Shown: positions 1 through 8,306, counted from the first letter of the stretch. The stretch is 64,000 nucleotides of DNA from Clostridia bacterium (GCA_029256705.1 JAQSXK010000004.1:51445-115444), one strand, 5' to 3'. Translations and numbers: made by a program. The notes: a model not told the origin generated them from the sequence alone.

Positions 1-1296
1 AACAAATTTATCGTTTTCAATTGTTGCATACATTTGTGCATGTTTATACCTTGAAATTATATTGCAAGCTTCCCAAAGTCCTAGACCAGATTTTACTTTT
101 TTACTTGAATATCCTTTTCTATATATACAACTTAAATCAATTTTTATTGATTGATCAAAAGTATTGAGTATTCTGATAACAGTTGCATTCTTTTTACTTA
201 CATGTTTTATCTCTAATCGTATATATTTATTCTCACATGCGGTAGTAGCCTCTATTGCATTATCTAATAGAACTCCAAATATTCTAGAAAGTTCAGCCAT
301 TGGAAAATTAATTTCCTTAAAACTAACTGTTACATCTAAATCCATAGTAATATTACTTTCAGTAGCAATAAAATATTTTGAACCAATTACACCATAATTA
401 GCGGGATCATCAAATATTGTTTTATTTATTATAGAAAGAGTATTTACAATATTACATTCTTTCATTACTTTTAAAATATATTGTTCTAACTGATCATATT
501 GTTTAGAACATATATAACCATTTATAGCTTGAAAGATATTGTTAAAGTCATGCTTTATTGTTCTAACACCATCAACCATTCCACCAAGTGTCTTATTATC
601 CATTTCTAATGTTCTTACTTGCTCTTGTATTTTTTCTTTTTCTAAAAAGTTAGAAATATACCAAAATAAGAATATAGTTATAAACAGTAATTGTACAAAA
701 TTAATTAATAAAAACAATGGGCTATAGTTATACAAATTCATTGGTATTAAAACTGCTTGTGGAACTATTGTAAATAGTAATAAGTAAAGAACAATTTTTA
801 AATAATTTCTGTTGAAAAGAGAAAAAAAATCTCTAATTTTTTGTTTGTTAATTAGTATTTTGCTAAATATTAATATTCCTAAAAATAAGAATATAGATAT
901 ACAAGCGTTGACTGCAAATTTAATTGAAGTACTTGCTATCATTTCTGATGCAGGAATATTGAGTGCTATTGTAAATATAGTTACAACCAAAATTTCAGAT
1001 ATTATCAAAAATATAGGAAGGATAATTGAAATAATAGCAGCTTTAGATTTTCTTAATTTTAATACAAAAGATAAGAATAAAAATGCAATTAACATCATAA
1101 CTAATGAATTAATTGGAAATTTACCTAATAAAAATATCCCTGACAAGGTCGTGGCAATAGCACACAAAAGAATATATATTTTATCAATAAAATCGTACTT
1201 TGTGTTCTGTACTGTTTGCGACAATGTAAGTATATAGTAGTAAAATAGCAAGAATTGTAAAGCATAAGATATGATATCTAAAGCGACGTTCGACAT
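1..1296 (-). CDS. AgrC-like GHKL sensor histidine kinase, 3' end off the left edge
   Basis: The ORF reads leftward from ATG at 1296 and is still open at base 1, so the last residues are missing (432 codons visible). The first 200 or so residues are very hydrophobic, about six membrane segments, as in quorum-sensing receptors of the AgrC/ComD type. The kinase part follows: an H-box TIKHDFNN with His near residue 249, an N-box LLDNAIEA near 345 and a GLGLWEA G-box close to the edge. The start has a GGAGG site at 1305-1309 inside the end of the regulator gene, so the pair is translationally linked. It should phosphorylate the LytTR regulator next to it. No AgrB or AgrD is visible here; they could lie beyond the edge. 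The ligand is unknown. Confidence 0.85.
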   Translation of the reverse strand, partial: MSNVALDIISYALQFLLFYYYILTLSQTVQNTKYDFIDKIYILLCAIATTLSGIFLLGKFPINSLVMMLIAFLFLSFVLKLRKSKAAIISIILPIFLIISEILVVTIFTIALNIPASEMIASTSIKFAVNACISIFLFLGILIFSKILINKQKIRDFFSLFNRNYLKIVLYLLLFTIVPQAVLIPMNLYNYSPLFLLINFVQLLFITIFLFWYISNFLEKEKIQEQVRTLEMDNKTLGGMVDGVRTIKHDFNNIFQAINGYICSKQYDQLEQYILKVMKECNIVNTLSIINKTIFDDPANYGVIGSKYFIATESNITMDLDVTVSFKEINFPMAELSRIFGVLLDNAIEATTACENKYIRLEIKHVSKKNATVIRILNTFDQSIKIDLSCIYRKGYSSKKVKSGLGLWEACNIISRYKHAQMYATIENDKFV

Positions 1297-1299
1297 AAA

Positions 1300-1980
1300 T
1301 TATTCCTCCAGTTTAAAATGTGAATTGATTGGGCATTTTAACCCGTTTTCAAAAATGATAGTATTTCTTTTGTTATCGATAGTAGATATTAAATTTTTAT
1401 TTGCTATATAAGATCGATAGCATTTTACAAAGTTATTTGGTAAATTGTCTAACAATTTATCAAGAGTTATGGTGCTAGAATATGTATCTGTCAATGTGTG
1501 TATATAACTTTTATTTCTAATTTTTTCAATATAAACAATGCTGTCTATTTTAACAACTAGTCCTTTATTTAAATGTAAAAATTTTGTGTTCTTAATTGAA
1601 AATTCATCAATTAGTCTATCAACAAAACTGTCCATTAAATTTTTACTTATAGGTTTTACTAAGAAATCGAAAGTTTTACTGACAAATGAAAGATGCATAT
1701 ATCTTATATGAGCAGATAAAAACACAAGGCAAAAATCCTTATTTATTTTTCGTAACTCATTTGCAAAATCAATACCATTTTTTTCGGCATTTTTAAAAAC
1801 AATATCTAAAATTAAAATATCAATTTCATTTTTTTCTATTGCTTTGTAGATTATATCTTGCTTATCTGTAACAATTGTTACTTTTGCGTTGAAAGACTTT
1901 TGAGTAAACTGGTTCTCTAAAATTTTAGCGATACCATACGCACAATCGATTTCATCATCACATACAGCGACTTTATACAT
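1300..1980 (-). CDS. LytTR-family response regulator (AgrA/ComE type)
   Basis: About 226 residues. The receiver domain (1-115) has the acidic pair in VAVCDDE, the predicted phospho-acceptor Asp59 in ILILDIVF and the conserved Lys in FLVKP near 109. A LytTR DNA-binding domain covers roughly 125-226 (WYR-like region FVKCYRSYIANKN). I chose ATG at 1980 because the GGGGGG ribosome binding site lies 8 bases before it; an in-frame TTG at 1986 is too close to that site. It is the first gene of a two-gene operon with the kinase, three bases apart. Targets are unknown; a peptide-quorum role is inferred only from the family. Confidence 0.88.
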   Translation of the reverse strand: MYKVAVCDDEIDCAYGIAKILENQFTQKSFNAKVTIVTDKQDIIYKAIEKNEIDILILDIVFKNAEKNGIDFANELRKINKDFCLVFLSAHIRYMHLSFVSKTFDFLVKPISKNLMDSFVDRLIDEFSIKNTKFLHLNKGLVVKIDSIVYIEKIRNKSYIHTLTDTYSSTITLDKLLDNLPNNFVKCYRSYIANKNLISTIDNKRNTIIFENGLKCPINSHFKLEE

Positions 1981-2154
1981 CGACAAATCCCCCCAATAAC
2001 ATAATACAGAATATATTATATCCCAAATTTTTTAATATGTCAACATATTTAAAAAATAATTAAAAATATGTAAAAAAATGTAAAACTATGTAGAACAAAT
2101 AATTTAGAATAAAAATTGTTCAATATAATATAATTGAAAGAGAGGTGCTTTAAC

Positions 2155-2490
2155 TTGAAAATGAACAAAAAAGATAAGAAAAAATGGTTTAAAGAGGTTA
2201 TAAACAAAGATAGAGTAAAAGAAGTATCCTCAAAATTTAGGGAAGTTTTTTCTGAAATGGTAGATATACCAGATGATGTAACGTATAATTCAAGTAAAAT
2301 AACTATGATTGATAATAAAAATGTTCTGATAGAGGGTTATAAAAACGTTGTAGACTATCATTTACACTATATTAAGATTAGGGGTAATAATATAGAAATC
2401 GTTATTGATGGCAAAAATTTAGATATAAAAGAAATAACAGATGAAGATCTTGTTATAACAGGAATAATATATAGCGTAAATTTTAAGTAA
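2155..2490 (+). CDS. yqfC: sporulation protein YqfC
   Basis: A 111-residue protein of the YqfC family, usually made in the mother cell during sporulation and always found next to yqfD. Recognised from its size, its acidic/basic pattern (VDIPDDVTYNSSKITMI, then ITGIIYSVNF at the end) and its position 15 bases before yqfD. The start is a choice: AGAGGTG at 2141-2147 sits 7 bases before TTG at 2155; ATG at 2161 is 13 bases away, and a more upstream TTG at 2134 lies before the ribosome binding site. Molecular function is not known for the family. Confidence 0.8.
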   Translation: MKMNKKDKKKWFKEVINKDRVKEVSSKFREVFSEMVDIPDDVTYNSSKITMIDNKNVLIEGYKNVVDYHLHYIKIRGNNIEIVIDGKNLDIKEITDEDLVITGIIYSVNFK

Positions 2491-2505
2491 TAAGGTGGTG
2501 CAAAA

Positions 2506-3687
2506 ATGAAATTAAGTGATAAAGCAAAGAATACAACGGGTATAGTTGTAGTAGAGGTTGAAGGTTTTTTTACAGAGAGATTTATTAATTTATGTAAAAT
2601 AAATAATATAAAAATTTGGGATATAAGAAATATTGTAAGTGGTGTTGTTAGGTTTAGTATACACATTTCTAATTTCAAAAAGCTTAGAAGTATAGCTAGA
2701 AAAACAAAATGTAAGGTAAAAATAAAAGAAAAAAAAGGTATATATTTTAAATTATTTAAGTATAGAAAAAGAAAAATATTGGTATATTTGACAATGGCAC
2801 TAATATTACTTTTTATACTTTCTACTTGTTTCATTTGGAATGTAAATGTTAGTGGTAATAGCAAAGTATCAACAGAGGTAATAAAAGAAAAGTTAAAAGA
2901 GTCTGGTATATATGTAGGTAAATTTAAAATTGGAATGAACAAAAGTGAAGTTTTAAAGGATATAAGATCTTCACTTCCAGAAATCACTTGGGTTGGATTA
3001 GAAATAAGAGGAACAGATATTGAGATAAAGGTTGTAGAAAAAGTTATACTTGAAGATAAAGATATACAAGATAATAGAATTGGAGATATAATAGCTACTC
3101 GTGAAGGTATTATAACAAGAATAATAGCTGAAAATGGCACATCTGCATTAAAAGAGGGAAGCTATGTTCAAAATGGAAGTTTGCTAATTGAAGGGAAAAT
3201 ATATAGTAAATTTTTAGGTGAAGAATTAGTTCATGCAAAGGGAATTATAAAATTAAATACTCAATATATATTTGAGAAAGAGTATAAATTTACAAATACA
3301 GTAAAAGAATATACGGATGAAAATAAACATACGATAGGTTTTTCTATTAATTCAAAAGAAATTTATATTAATTATTTGAATAATAGTAAAAAATATGATA
3401 AACTTAAAACAAGTAAAAGTTTTAATATATTTGGTAATAATATTTCATTTGACTGGTATAAGTTTAGTGAATATAATGAAAAAGATGTTGTGAGTAGTAA
3501 AGAGGATATCTTGATATTGGCAAACGCAGAATCCAAAACATATATTGATGATATTATTAAAACTGTAGATTCTGGAATTTTAATAGATGAAAAAGAAGAG
3601 ATGATTGAAACAACAGAATCAATAAAATACAAAAAAATATTTACCGTAAACGAAAGAATAGGTAAGTTTGTAGAGAGGGTGCAGTAG
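2506..3687 (+). CDS. yqfD: sporulation protein YqfD
   Basis: 393 residues, the normal length for YqfD, a membrane protein needed for efficient sporulation (stage IV). An N-terminal soluble part of about 90 residues is followed by one membrane segment near 93-112 (YLTMALILLFILSTCF) and a long extracytoplasmic C-terminal part containing the GTDIEIKVVEK region typical of the family. It starts 15 bases after yqfC behind AAGGTGG. In Bacillus phoH and yqfF usually lie between yqfD and ybeY; here yqfD leads directly into ybeY with three bases between them. Confidence 0.88.
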   Translation: MKLSDKAKNTTGIVVVEVEGFFTERFINLCKINNIKIWDIRNIVSGVVRFSIHISNFKKLRSIARKTKCKVKIKEKKGIYFKLFKYRKRKILVYLTMALILLFILSTCFIWNVNVSGNSKVSTEVIKEKLKESGIYVGKFKIGMNKSEVLKDIRSSLPEITWVGLEIRGTDIEIKVVEKVILEDKDIQDNRIGDIIATREGIITRIIAENGTSALKEGSYVQNGSLLIEGKIYSKFLGEELVHAKGIIKLNTQYIFEKEYKFTNTVKEYTDENKHTIGFSINSKEIYINYLNNSKKYDKLKTSKSFNIFGNNISFDWYKFSEYNEKDVVSSKEDILILANAESKTYIDDIIKTVDSGILIDEKEEMIETTESIKYKKIFTVNERIGKFVERVQ

Positions 3688-3690
3688 GCA

Positions 3691-4168
3691 ATGGTACATT
3701 TAAATCTTGACGATAAACTTTTAGAAGCAGCTGAAGATGTAGATAAAAAAACTATGGGCGAATATGTAAATAAAATTATAGAGGTAGCCTTGAAACAAGA
3801 AAATATAATGGATAAAGAAATACATGTTTCAATTGGATGTGCTAATAGAATTGAGATTAGAGAATTAAATAAAGAATATAGAAAAGTAGACAAAGAAACT
3901 GATGTATTGTCCTTTCCCATATTTACTAAAGACGAATTGGAAAATATAAAGTTTGATCAAATAGAACTTGGGGATATAGTAATATGCCTGGATGTTGTAA
4001 GGAATCAATCCATTGAATATGATACAGGTATGAAAAGAGAACTATTATATATGATAACACATGGTATATGTCATTTACTTCGGATATGATCATGAAATTG
4101 ATGAAGATAAATTGTTAATGAGAAAAAAAGAGGAAGATATATTAAATATGATAGGAGTTTCGAAATGA
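3691..4168 (+). CDS. ybeY: endoribonuclease YbeY, split by a +1 frameshift at a CGG codon
   Basis: YbeY is a zinc-dependent RNase acting in 16S rRNA maturation and ribosome quality control. Frame 0 (3691-4089) gives 132 residues and stops two codons after CGG at 4081-4083. Skipping one base there gives HGICHLLGYDH, the three-histidine zinc motif (usual form HGxLHLxGYDH, so Cys replaces Leu), then a normal C-terminus with KEEDILNMIG ending at TGA 4166-4168. That stop overlaps the dgkA start as ATGA, which indicates the downstream frame is still in use. The joined product is about 158 residues, normal for the family. Without the shift the enzyme loses its last zinc ligand. It is either a programmed frameshift, a sequencing error or a recent mutation. 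Confidence 0.85.
4078..4089 (+). other. candidate +1 recoding site 1 (ybeY)
   Basis: Frame 0 reads CTT CGG ATA TGA. The conserved protein needs CTT, then GGA TAT GAT CAT. One base, the C of CGG, must be skipped. The frame-0 stop follows one codon after CGG. The P-site CUU could re-pair on UUC, as in the prfB frameshift, but the other two sites in this window do not allow such re-pairing. Confidence 0.55.
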
Positions 4169-4953
4169 AAAAAAGTGAAGAGGAAAAGGAATTTATTAAG
4201 GAAGAACGTTTAGAGAAGTTAAAAAACAAGAAAAATAAGAACTTCTTTACTGCCATGGGACATGCAGTGGATGGTGTTATTTGTGCATTTAAAACTGAGA
4301 GAAATTTAAGAATAGACTATATAATTGGATTATTTGTTTTAATTTCCAGTTTGTTTTTTGATTTTACTAAGACGGAATTTGCATGTTTATGTTTAACGAT
4401 AGGATTTGTTATATTTGCAGAAATGATAAATTCTACTGTAGAATATGTTGTGGATCTAATAACAGATAAATTTGATGATAGAGCAAAGGCAGCAAAAGAC
4501 ATAGCAGCTGGAGGCGTATTTGTATCTTCAATTGTTGCAGTAGTTGTTGCATACTTCTTGTTTGTGGATAAAATATATATGGCAACAAATACGGTTCTTA
4601 GTACAATACTTAGCTCGAAATTATACATATTATTTACAATATTATTCGCTACAATTATATTAACCGTAATATTAAAGGGAATATTTAGTAAAAGAAAAGA
4701 TTATATAGTTTCCTATCCTAGCGCTAGGGTTACATTAGCATTTGCTATGACAACGTATGTATATTTAATTACTAAGAGCATTTTTGTTGGTGCAATATCA
4801 TTTTTACTAAGTTTAATAATAGCTCAAATAAAAGTTGAAAATGAAAAAACAAAACCGATATATATGATATTTAGTGCATTACTTGGTGTATTATTAGTTT
4901 TAATAATATACCAGATAGTATTACTTAAACCATATTTAATAAATATTTTATAA
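4165..4953 (+). CDS. dgkA: diacylglycerol/undecaprenol kinase DgkA with a C-terminal PAP2-like membrane domain
   Basis: 262 residues. Residues about 28-135 are a DgkA kinase, with the signature EMINSTVEYVVDLITDKFDD and AKDIAAGGV. In Gram-positive bacteria this enzyme recycles undecaprenol to undecaprenyl phosphate for wall synthesis. Residues about 150-262 add four or five membrane segments with SYPSARV where PAP2 phosphatases have SxPSGH; the Gly-His pair is replaced by Ala-Arg, so this half may be inactive. Start overlaps the ybeY stop (ATGA). A strong terminator follows, so it ends the yqfC-yqfD-ybeY-dgkA operon. The kinase call is firm; the PAP2 assignment is an inference from one motif and hydropathy. 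Confidence 0.85.
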   Translation: MKKSEEEKEFIKEERLEKLKNKKNKNFFTAMGHAVDGVICAFKTERNLRIDYIIGLFVLISSLFFDFTKTEFACLCLTIGFVIFAEMINSTVEYVVDLITDKFDDRAKAAKDIAAGGVFVSSIVAVVVAYFLFVDKIYMATNTVLSTILSSKLYILFTILFATIILTVILKGIFSKRKDYIVSYPSARVTLAFAMTTYVYLITKSIFVGAISFLLSLIIAQIKVENEKTKPIYMIFSALLGVLLVLIIYQIVLLKPYLINIL

Positions 4954-4967
4954 AGGGTAATTATAAT

Positions 4968-5006
4968 AAAATCACCAATACATGAATATAATGTATTGGT
5001 GATTTT
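4968..5006 (+). terminator. 16-bp hairpin terminator that also contains the next gene's ribosome binding site
   Basis: Perfect inverted repeat (4968-4983 with 4991-5006, 7-base loop) followed by T-rich sequence. The 3' arm carries GGTGAT, 6 bases before the ATG at 5009, so read-through transcripts would hide that site. Confidence 0.8.
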
Positions 5007-5008
5007 AT

Positions 5009-5776
5009 ATGTTGTATAAATTAAAAAATAAAACTAAAAATAAGATAGTTATTAAAATTAGCATATTTGTTATAATGCTTAGCATAGGGATTTGTAAAAT
5101 TATATATGATGTAAATGCAAATAATGTAATAGATGCTAGAGAAGAATACCAGTATATAAGTGAAACTATGTCACTTGATGTAATAGCTAATGAAGAAGAT
5201 TATGCGGTACAAAGAATAAACGAAAAGTATAAAAATTCTAACATAGATGTGTATTATCCGGCAACTAAATATGAATTACTAAATACTGAAATGAAAAATA
5301 TTATAGATATTAAGATTGCAAAATTTAAAGCTAATGTAAAAGAGAATACTGAATATTCATTGTTTACAAATTTTGATATGTATAAATACAATAACTATAT
5401 TAGTTTTGTGTTCCATGTTCTAGAAGATTTTATGGGGGCTCATCCAAATACATATATATTTACAGTAAATTATAATATTAAAGATAATTCTATAGTAAAT
5501 ATTGATACATTAATTGGTAAAAGCAATAATATTTTAGATCAAATTTCTAAATATGCATATAAAAATTTATCTAATGATAAAAAAATAAAAGAAATAAATT
5601 TGCCAAGTATGTTAGTAAACGGTACAAAACCTACAAAAACAAATTTTGAAGATTTTATTTTTACAGATGAAGGATTAACAATTTTTTTTGAAAAATATAA
5701 AGTTGCACCATATGCAAGTGGTGAATTTGTAGTAACTATTCCATATATTGAGTTAAGTTTAAAAATTACTGATTAA
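5009..5776 (+). CDS. DUF3298-containing exported or membrane-anchored protein (RsiV/PdaC-like C-terminus)
   Basis: 255 residues. A basic N-terminus leads into one hydrophobic segment near 13-32, a signal peptide or anchor. The rest should be outside the membrane. The C-terminal part has the DUF3298 pattern: GAHPNTYIFTVNYNI near 148, LIGKSNN, and FTDEGLTIFFEKYKVAPYAS near 222. This domain is found in anti-sigma factor RsiV, where it binds lysozyme, and in wall deacetylases such as PdaC, but no deacetylase domain is present. Function here is unknown. It may be translated from its own short leader because its ribosome binding site is inside the terminator hairpin. Confidence 0.7.
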   Translation: MLYKLKNKTKNKIVIKISIFVIMLSIGICKIIYDVNANNVIDAREEYQYISETMSLDVIANEEDYAVQRINEKYKNSNIDVYYPATKYELLNTEMKNIIDIKIAKFKANVKENTEYSLFTNFDMYKYNNYISFVFHVLEDFMGAHPNTYIFTVNYNIKDNSIVNIDTLIGKSNNILDQISKYAYKNLSNDKKIKEINLPSMLVNGTKPTKTNFEDFIFTDEGLTIFFEKYKVAPYASGEFVVTIPYIELSLKITD

Positions 5777-5813
5777 AATATGAAAAAAAGCAAATAATAT
5801 TACTGGTGGTAAT

Positions 5814-6443
5814 ATGTTCCAAATAATTATAGGGATAATTGTATTCTTTATTTTATTTTTGTTTGTATTTAAAATAAAAATAGAAGTAACTATGGAAGAA
5901 GAATTATATATAGATGCTTATATTTTTAAGTACATAAGAATAAAAAGGTTTAGGTTTAATGAAGATGAATTAAAGCAAATAGAGACAAAGAGTCAAATAT
6001 TAGCAAAGGACGAAGTGGAGAACTATTTAAAAGATGTAAAATTCAGTGATGCTAAAATGTTTATAATGTATATTAAACAACTTCTAAATAAAGTAAGATT
6101 CGAAAAAATTGACTTTAGACTAAATATAAATGTTAATGATTATATATTAAATTCATATATAGTAGTTATAGTAAATACTGTCATATCAATGCTTATTAGT
6201 AAAAATATTGAAAAAATAAACACAGATAATTTATTTTACGTTGTTACCTCAAATGAAAAAAAAGTTAAATTGAATTTAAAATGTATAATGTATGGTAAAA
6301 TTGCAGATATTATGTTTGTATTAATAAAGATAGTACGCTATGCTTTTAAATTGAAAAAGAGAGGTAATGAAAAACATGGAAAAGGAACATCCTATAGAAA
6401 GTCTAATGGTAACAGCAATGACGTCGCTAGAGTCAATGGTTGA
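5814..6443 (+). CDS. DUF2953 membrane protein upstream of ytfJ
   Basis: 209 residues with an N-terminal membrane helix (about 3-20, IIIGIIVFFILFLFVF) and a long soluble part. The pairing of a DUF2953 protein (YtfI type) with ytfJ is common in spore formers, and that supports the call. Its 3' end overlaps the ytfJ gene by 68 bases in another frame; the last 30 or so residues are basic and low in complexity and probably only reflect that overlap. Function unknown. Confidence 0.7.
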   Translation: MFQIIIGIIVFFILFLFVFKIKIEVTMEEELYIDAYIFKYIRIKRFRFNEDELKQIETKSQILAKDEVENYLKDVKFSDAKMFIMYIKQLLNKVRFEKIDFRLNINVNDYILNSYIVVIVNTVISMLISKNIEKINTDNLFYVVTSNEKKVKLNLKCIMYGKIADIMFVLIKIVRYAFKLKKRGNEKHGKGTSYRKSNGNSNDVARVNG

Positions 6444-6798
6444 TGTCAATACGATAGTTGGAGATATAGTAACAACTACAGATGGAACTGTTATAATACC
6501 TGTATCCAAAGTATGTTTTGGATTTGCAGCAGGTGGAAGTGAATTTAACACAAATAAACTAAATAAATACTCTGAAAGTGCAAAACTACCATTTGGAGGT
6601 GGAAGTGGAGCTGGAGTAAATATATCTCCAATGGCTTTTTTAGTTATTAAAGATGGATATACAAATCTACTTACGTTAAATAATACTACACCTTTAGATA
6701 AATTAATCGAATTAGTACCAGATTTAATGAACAAAATCAACGATTTTATAAACAAAACGTATGATAAAAAACCAAAGGATATAGAAACAGAAGAATAA
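6376..6798 (+). CDS. ytfJ: spore protein YtfJ / GerW
   Basis: About 140 residues. YtfJ (GerW) is an inner-spore protein linked to germination. Diagnostic parts are HPIESLMVTAMTSLESM at the N-terminus, the glycine-rich FGGGSGAGVNISPMAFLVI centre and the C-terminal NKINDFINK. I placed the start at ATG 6376 (MEKEHPIESLM), 11 bases after AGAGAGG; an in-frame ATG at 6367 lies only 2 bases from that site. It ends 49 bases before a bidirectional terminator. Confidence 0.85.
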   Translation: MEKEHPIESLMVTAMTSLESMVDVNTIVGDIVTTTDGTVIIPVSKVCFGFAAGGSEFNTNKLNKYSESAKLPFGGGSGAGVNISPMAFLVIKDGYTNLLTLNNTTPLDKLIELVPDLMNKINDFINKTYDKKPKDIETEE

Positions 6799-6846
6799 CT
6801 TTTAATATGATAAAGTTAGATAAAAGGATAAAAATTTAAAAATAAT

Positions 6847-6877
6847 AAAATGCAGGTAAAATTTCACCTGCATTTTT
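6847..6877. terminator. bidirectional hairpin between ytfJ and the small membrane gene pair
   Basis: AAATGCAGGT pairs with ACCTGCATTT across a short loop, with A- and T-rich flanks on both sides. It can serve ytfJ on the plus strand and the convergent gene ending at 6886. Confidence 0.75.
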
Positions 6878-6885
6878 CTATATAC

Positions 6886-7113
6886 CTAAACTTCTCTATC
6901 GTTATTTGCATTATTCTTTTTAATTTTTATCCTTTTAGAAGGTACATGTAAAACTCCTAAGAAAGATAAAATACTCATAATTGAGTTAACTATTATACTT
7001 ATTGTGTTATCTGTAATTTTAATTATATTAAATCCAGATAATATTAAAAAAAATGTGGATAATAAGCTACTAATAAGAATAGGGTTTTTAAGCTTATCAA
7101 TGATTTTTTTCAT
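6886..7113 (-). CDS. small two-helix membrane protein, holin-like
   Basis: 75 residues: a short basic N-terminus, two hydrophobic helices (about 12-28 and 38-57, the second IISIIVNSIMSILSFLGVL) and a highly charged tail KRIKIKKNNANNDREV. This is the shape of phage holins of the LC3/Bhl type. Its ATG overlaps the upstream gene's stop (ATGA at 7110-7113). An endolysin-like gene lies 430 bases away on the opposite strand, which supports a lysis role, but the holin call rests on topology only. Confidence 0.5.
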   Translation of the reverse strand: MKKIIDKLKNPILISSLLSTFFLILSGFNIIKITDNTISIIVNSIMSILSFLGVLHVPSKRIKIKKNNANNDREV

Positions 7114-7328
7114 TTTTTTACCTTTTTTATTAACTTTTCCCTAATAAAATAAGTAGAATCTGTGAATATTCCAATTAATATGATTATAAAAGCTATAATT
7201 TTGAAAACAAACATGGAATCTACTATTTCAGAATTAATAGATAAGCAAGAAAAGTGGTACATGAATAATATTGAAGCAATGCAAGAAATAATAAATGGTA
7301 TACAAAAAAACTTGAATATCCTTTTCAA
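7110..7328 (-). CDS. small membrane protein, possible partner of the holin-like gene
   Basis: 72 residues with two hydrophobic segments (FCIPFIISCIASILFMY and VFKIIAFIIILIGIF) and lysines at both ends. TTG at 7328 is chosen because AGGTGG lies 6 bases before it; there is no well placed ATG. Translationally coupled to the holin-like gene through a 4-base overlap. Not recognised as a named family. Confidence 0.5.
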   Translation of the reverse strand: MKRIFKFFCIPFIISCIASILFMYHFSCLSINSEIVDSMFVFKIIAFIIILIGIFTDSTYFIREKLIKKVKK

Positions 7329-7485
7329 TTTTATTCCACCTTTTCTAAGATACAAAGGGTATCTTGTTATATTATATGAATATACATAAATCTTGGTTAA
7401 CTGAAAGTAAGTTCATAGGACAACCTCTTTTTATATATACACAAATATTTAAATATATCATAAACTATATGTAGGAGGTTTAATT

Positions 7486-7542
7486 ATGAATGAAGAAAGA
7501 ATAGAAACAATGGATGATATAGCAAAGGAGGTTGAAGAATAA
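7486..7542 (+). CDS. 18-residue leader ORF ahead of the endolysin
   Basis: Reads MNEERIETMDDIAKEVEE. It has its own good ribosome binding site (TAGGAGG, 7 bases before ATG) and its stop overlaps the endolysin start as TAATG. The endolysin ribosome binding site (AAAGGAGG, 7524-7531) is inside this ORF. The layout suggests coupling of endolysin translation to the leader; the peptide itself matches nothing I recognise. Confidence 0.5.
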   Translation: MNEERIETMDDIAKEVEE

Positions 7543-8267
7543 TGAAATATATAACAAAACTACCATTTGAAGGTGTGTTTAAAATAACATATCCTTATGG
7601 TATACTAGATAATAGATATGCAAGCGGAAGACACGATGGGTTAGATATGGGAAACTCAGTAAATCCAAGTGTATATAGCATTTGTTATGGAACGGTTTCA
7701 TATGCAGGATGGGAGAATATAAATAATAAAAAACAGGGATTCGGATTATATGTATCAATAAAATTTGATATTAATAATAATGGATATAAAAAAGTATTTC
7801 TTGCGCATTTAGATAGTATAAATGTATTGGTTGGTCAAAACGTTAACCCAGCAACTATAATTGGAACTATGGGATCAACAGGTATGTCAACTGGACCTCA
7901 TACACATGTTGAAATAAGAGAATATGATTCAAACAATAATCTAATAAAGAAACTAAACCCAGCAACTTATATGGGAATTCCTAACACAATTGGAACCTAT
8001 GACAGTAGTAATTATAGAACTATAATACAGCCAGATATTAAAGTATATCAAATTGGCAGATATAAAGTAAACACACCTAATGGAGTAAATGTTAGAAAAG
8101 GACCAGGTACAAATTATGAAATAAAGAAAATAAATGAGTTATCTGCAGATGCAAGAAGTAAAGGTGGATATGTCAATGGTACTATTTTTGATGTTTTTGA
8201 AATAAACGGTAGTTGGGGTAAAACACCAAGTGGATGGGTATCTTTAGAATATGCAGTTAAAATTTAA
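7542..8267 (+). CDS. M23 peptidase plus SH3 domain, endolysin-like
   Basis: 241 residues. Residues about 15-140 form an M23 (LytM) zinc endopeptidase: HDGLDMG supplies His and Asp and GPHTHVEIR the second pair of ligands. M23 enzymes cut peptide cross-links in peptidoglycan. Residues about 170-241 are a bacterial SH3 domain (GVNVRKGPGTNYE) that binds cell wall. There is no signal peptide, so the protein needs a holin or lysis to reach the wall; that fits a phage or prophage lysis role and the holin-like pair nearby. It could also be a domesticated wall hydrolase. Confidence 0.8.
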   Translation: MKYITKLPFEGVFKITYPYGILDNRYASGRHDGLDMGNSVNPSVYSICYGTVSYAGWENINNKKQGFGLYVSIKFDINNNGYKKVFLAHLDSINVLVGQNVNPATIIGTMGSTGMSTGPHTHVEIREYDSNNNLIKKLNPATYMGIPNTIGTYDSSNYRTIIQPDIKVYQIGRYKVNTPNGVNVRKGPGTNYEIKKINELSADARSKGGYVNGTIFDVFEINGSWGKTPSGWVSLEYAVKI

Positions 8268-8306
8268 AGTAAAACTTGGATAATTATTGAAATAACGACA
8301 TTTTCA

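Noticed and set aside
164-1237. Plus-strand open frames over the left end
   Set aside because: They are antisense to the clearly identified histidine kinase on the minus strand.
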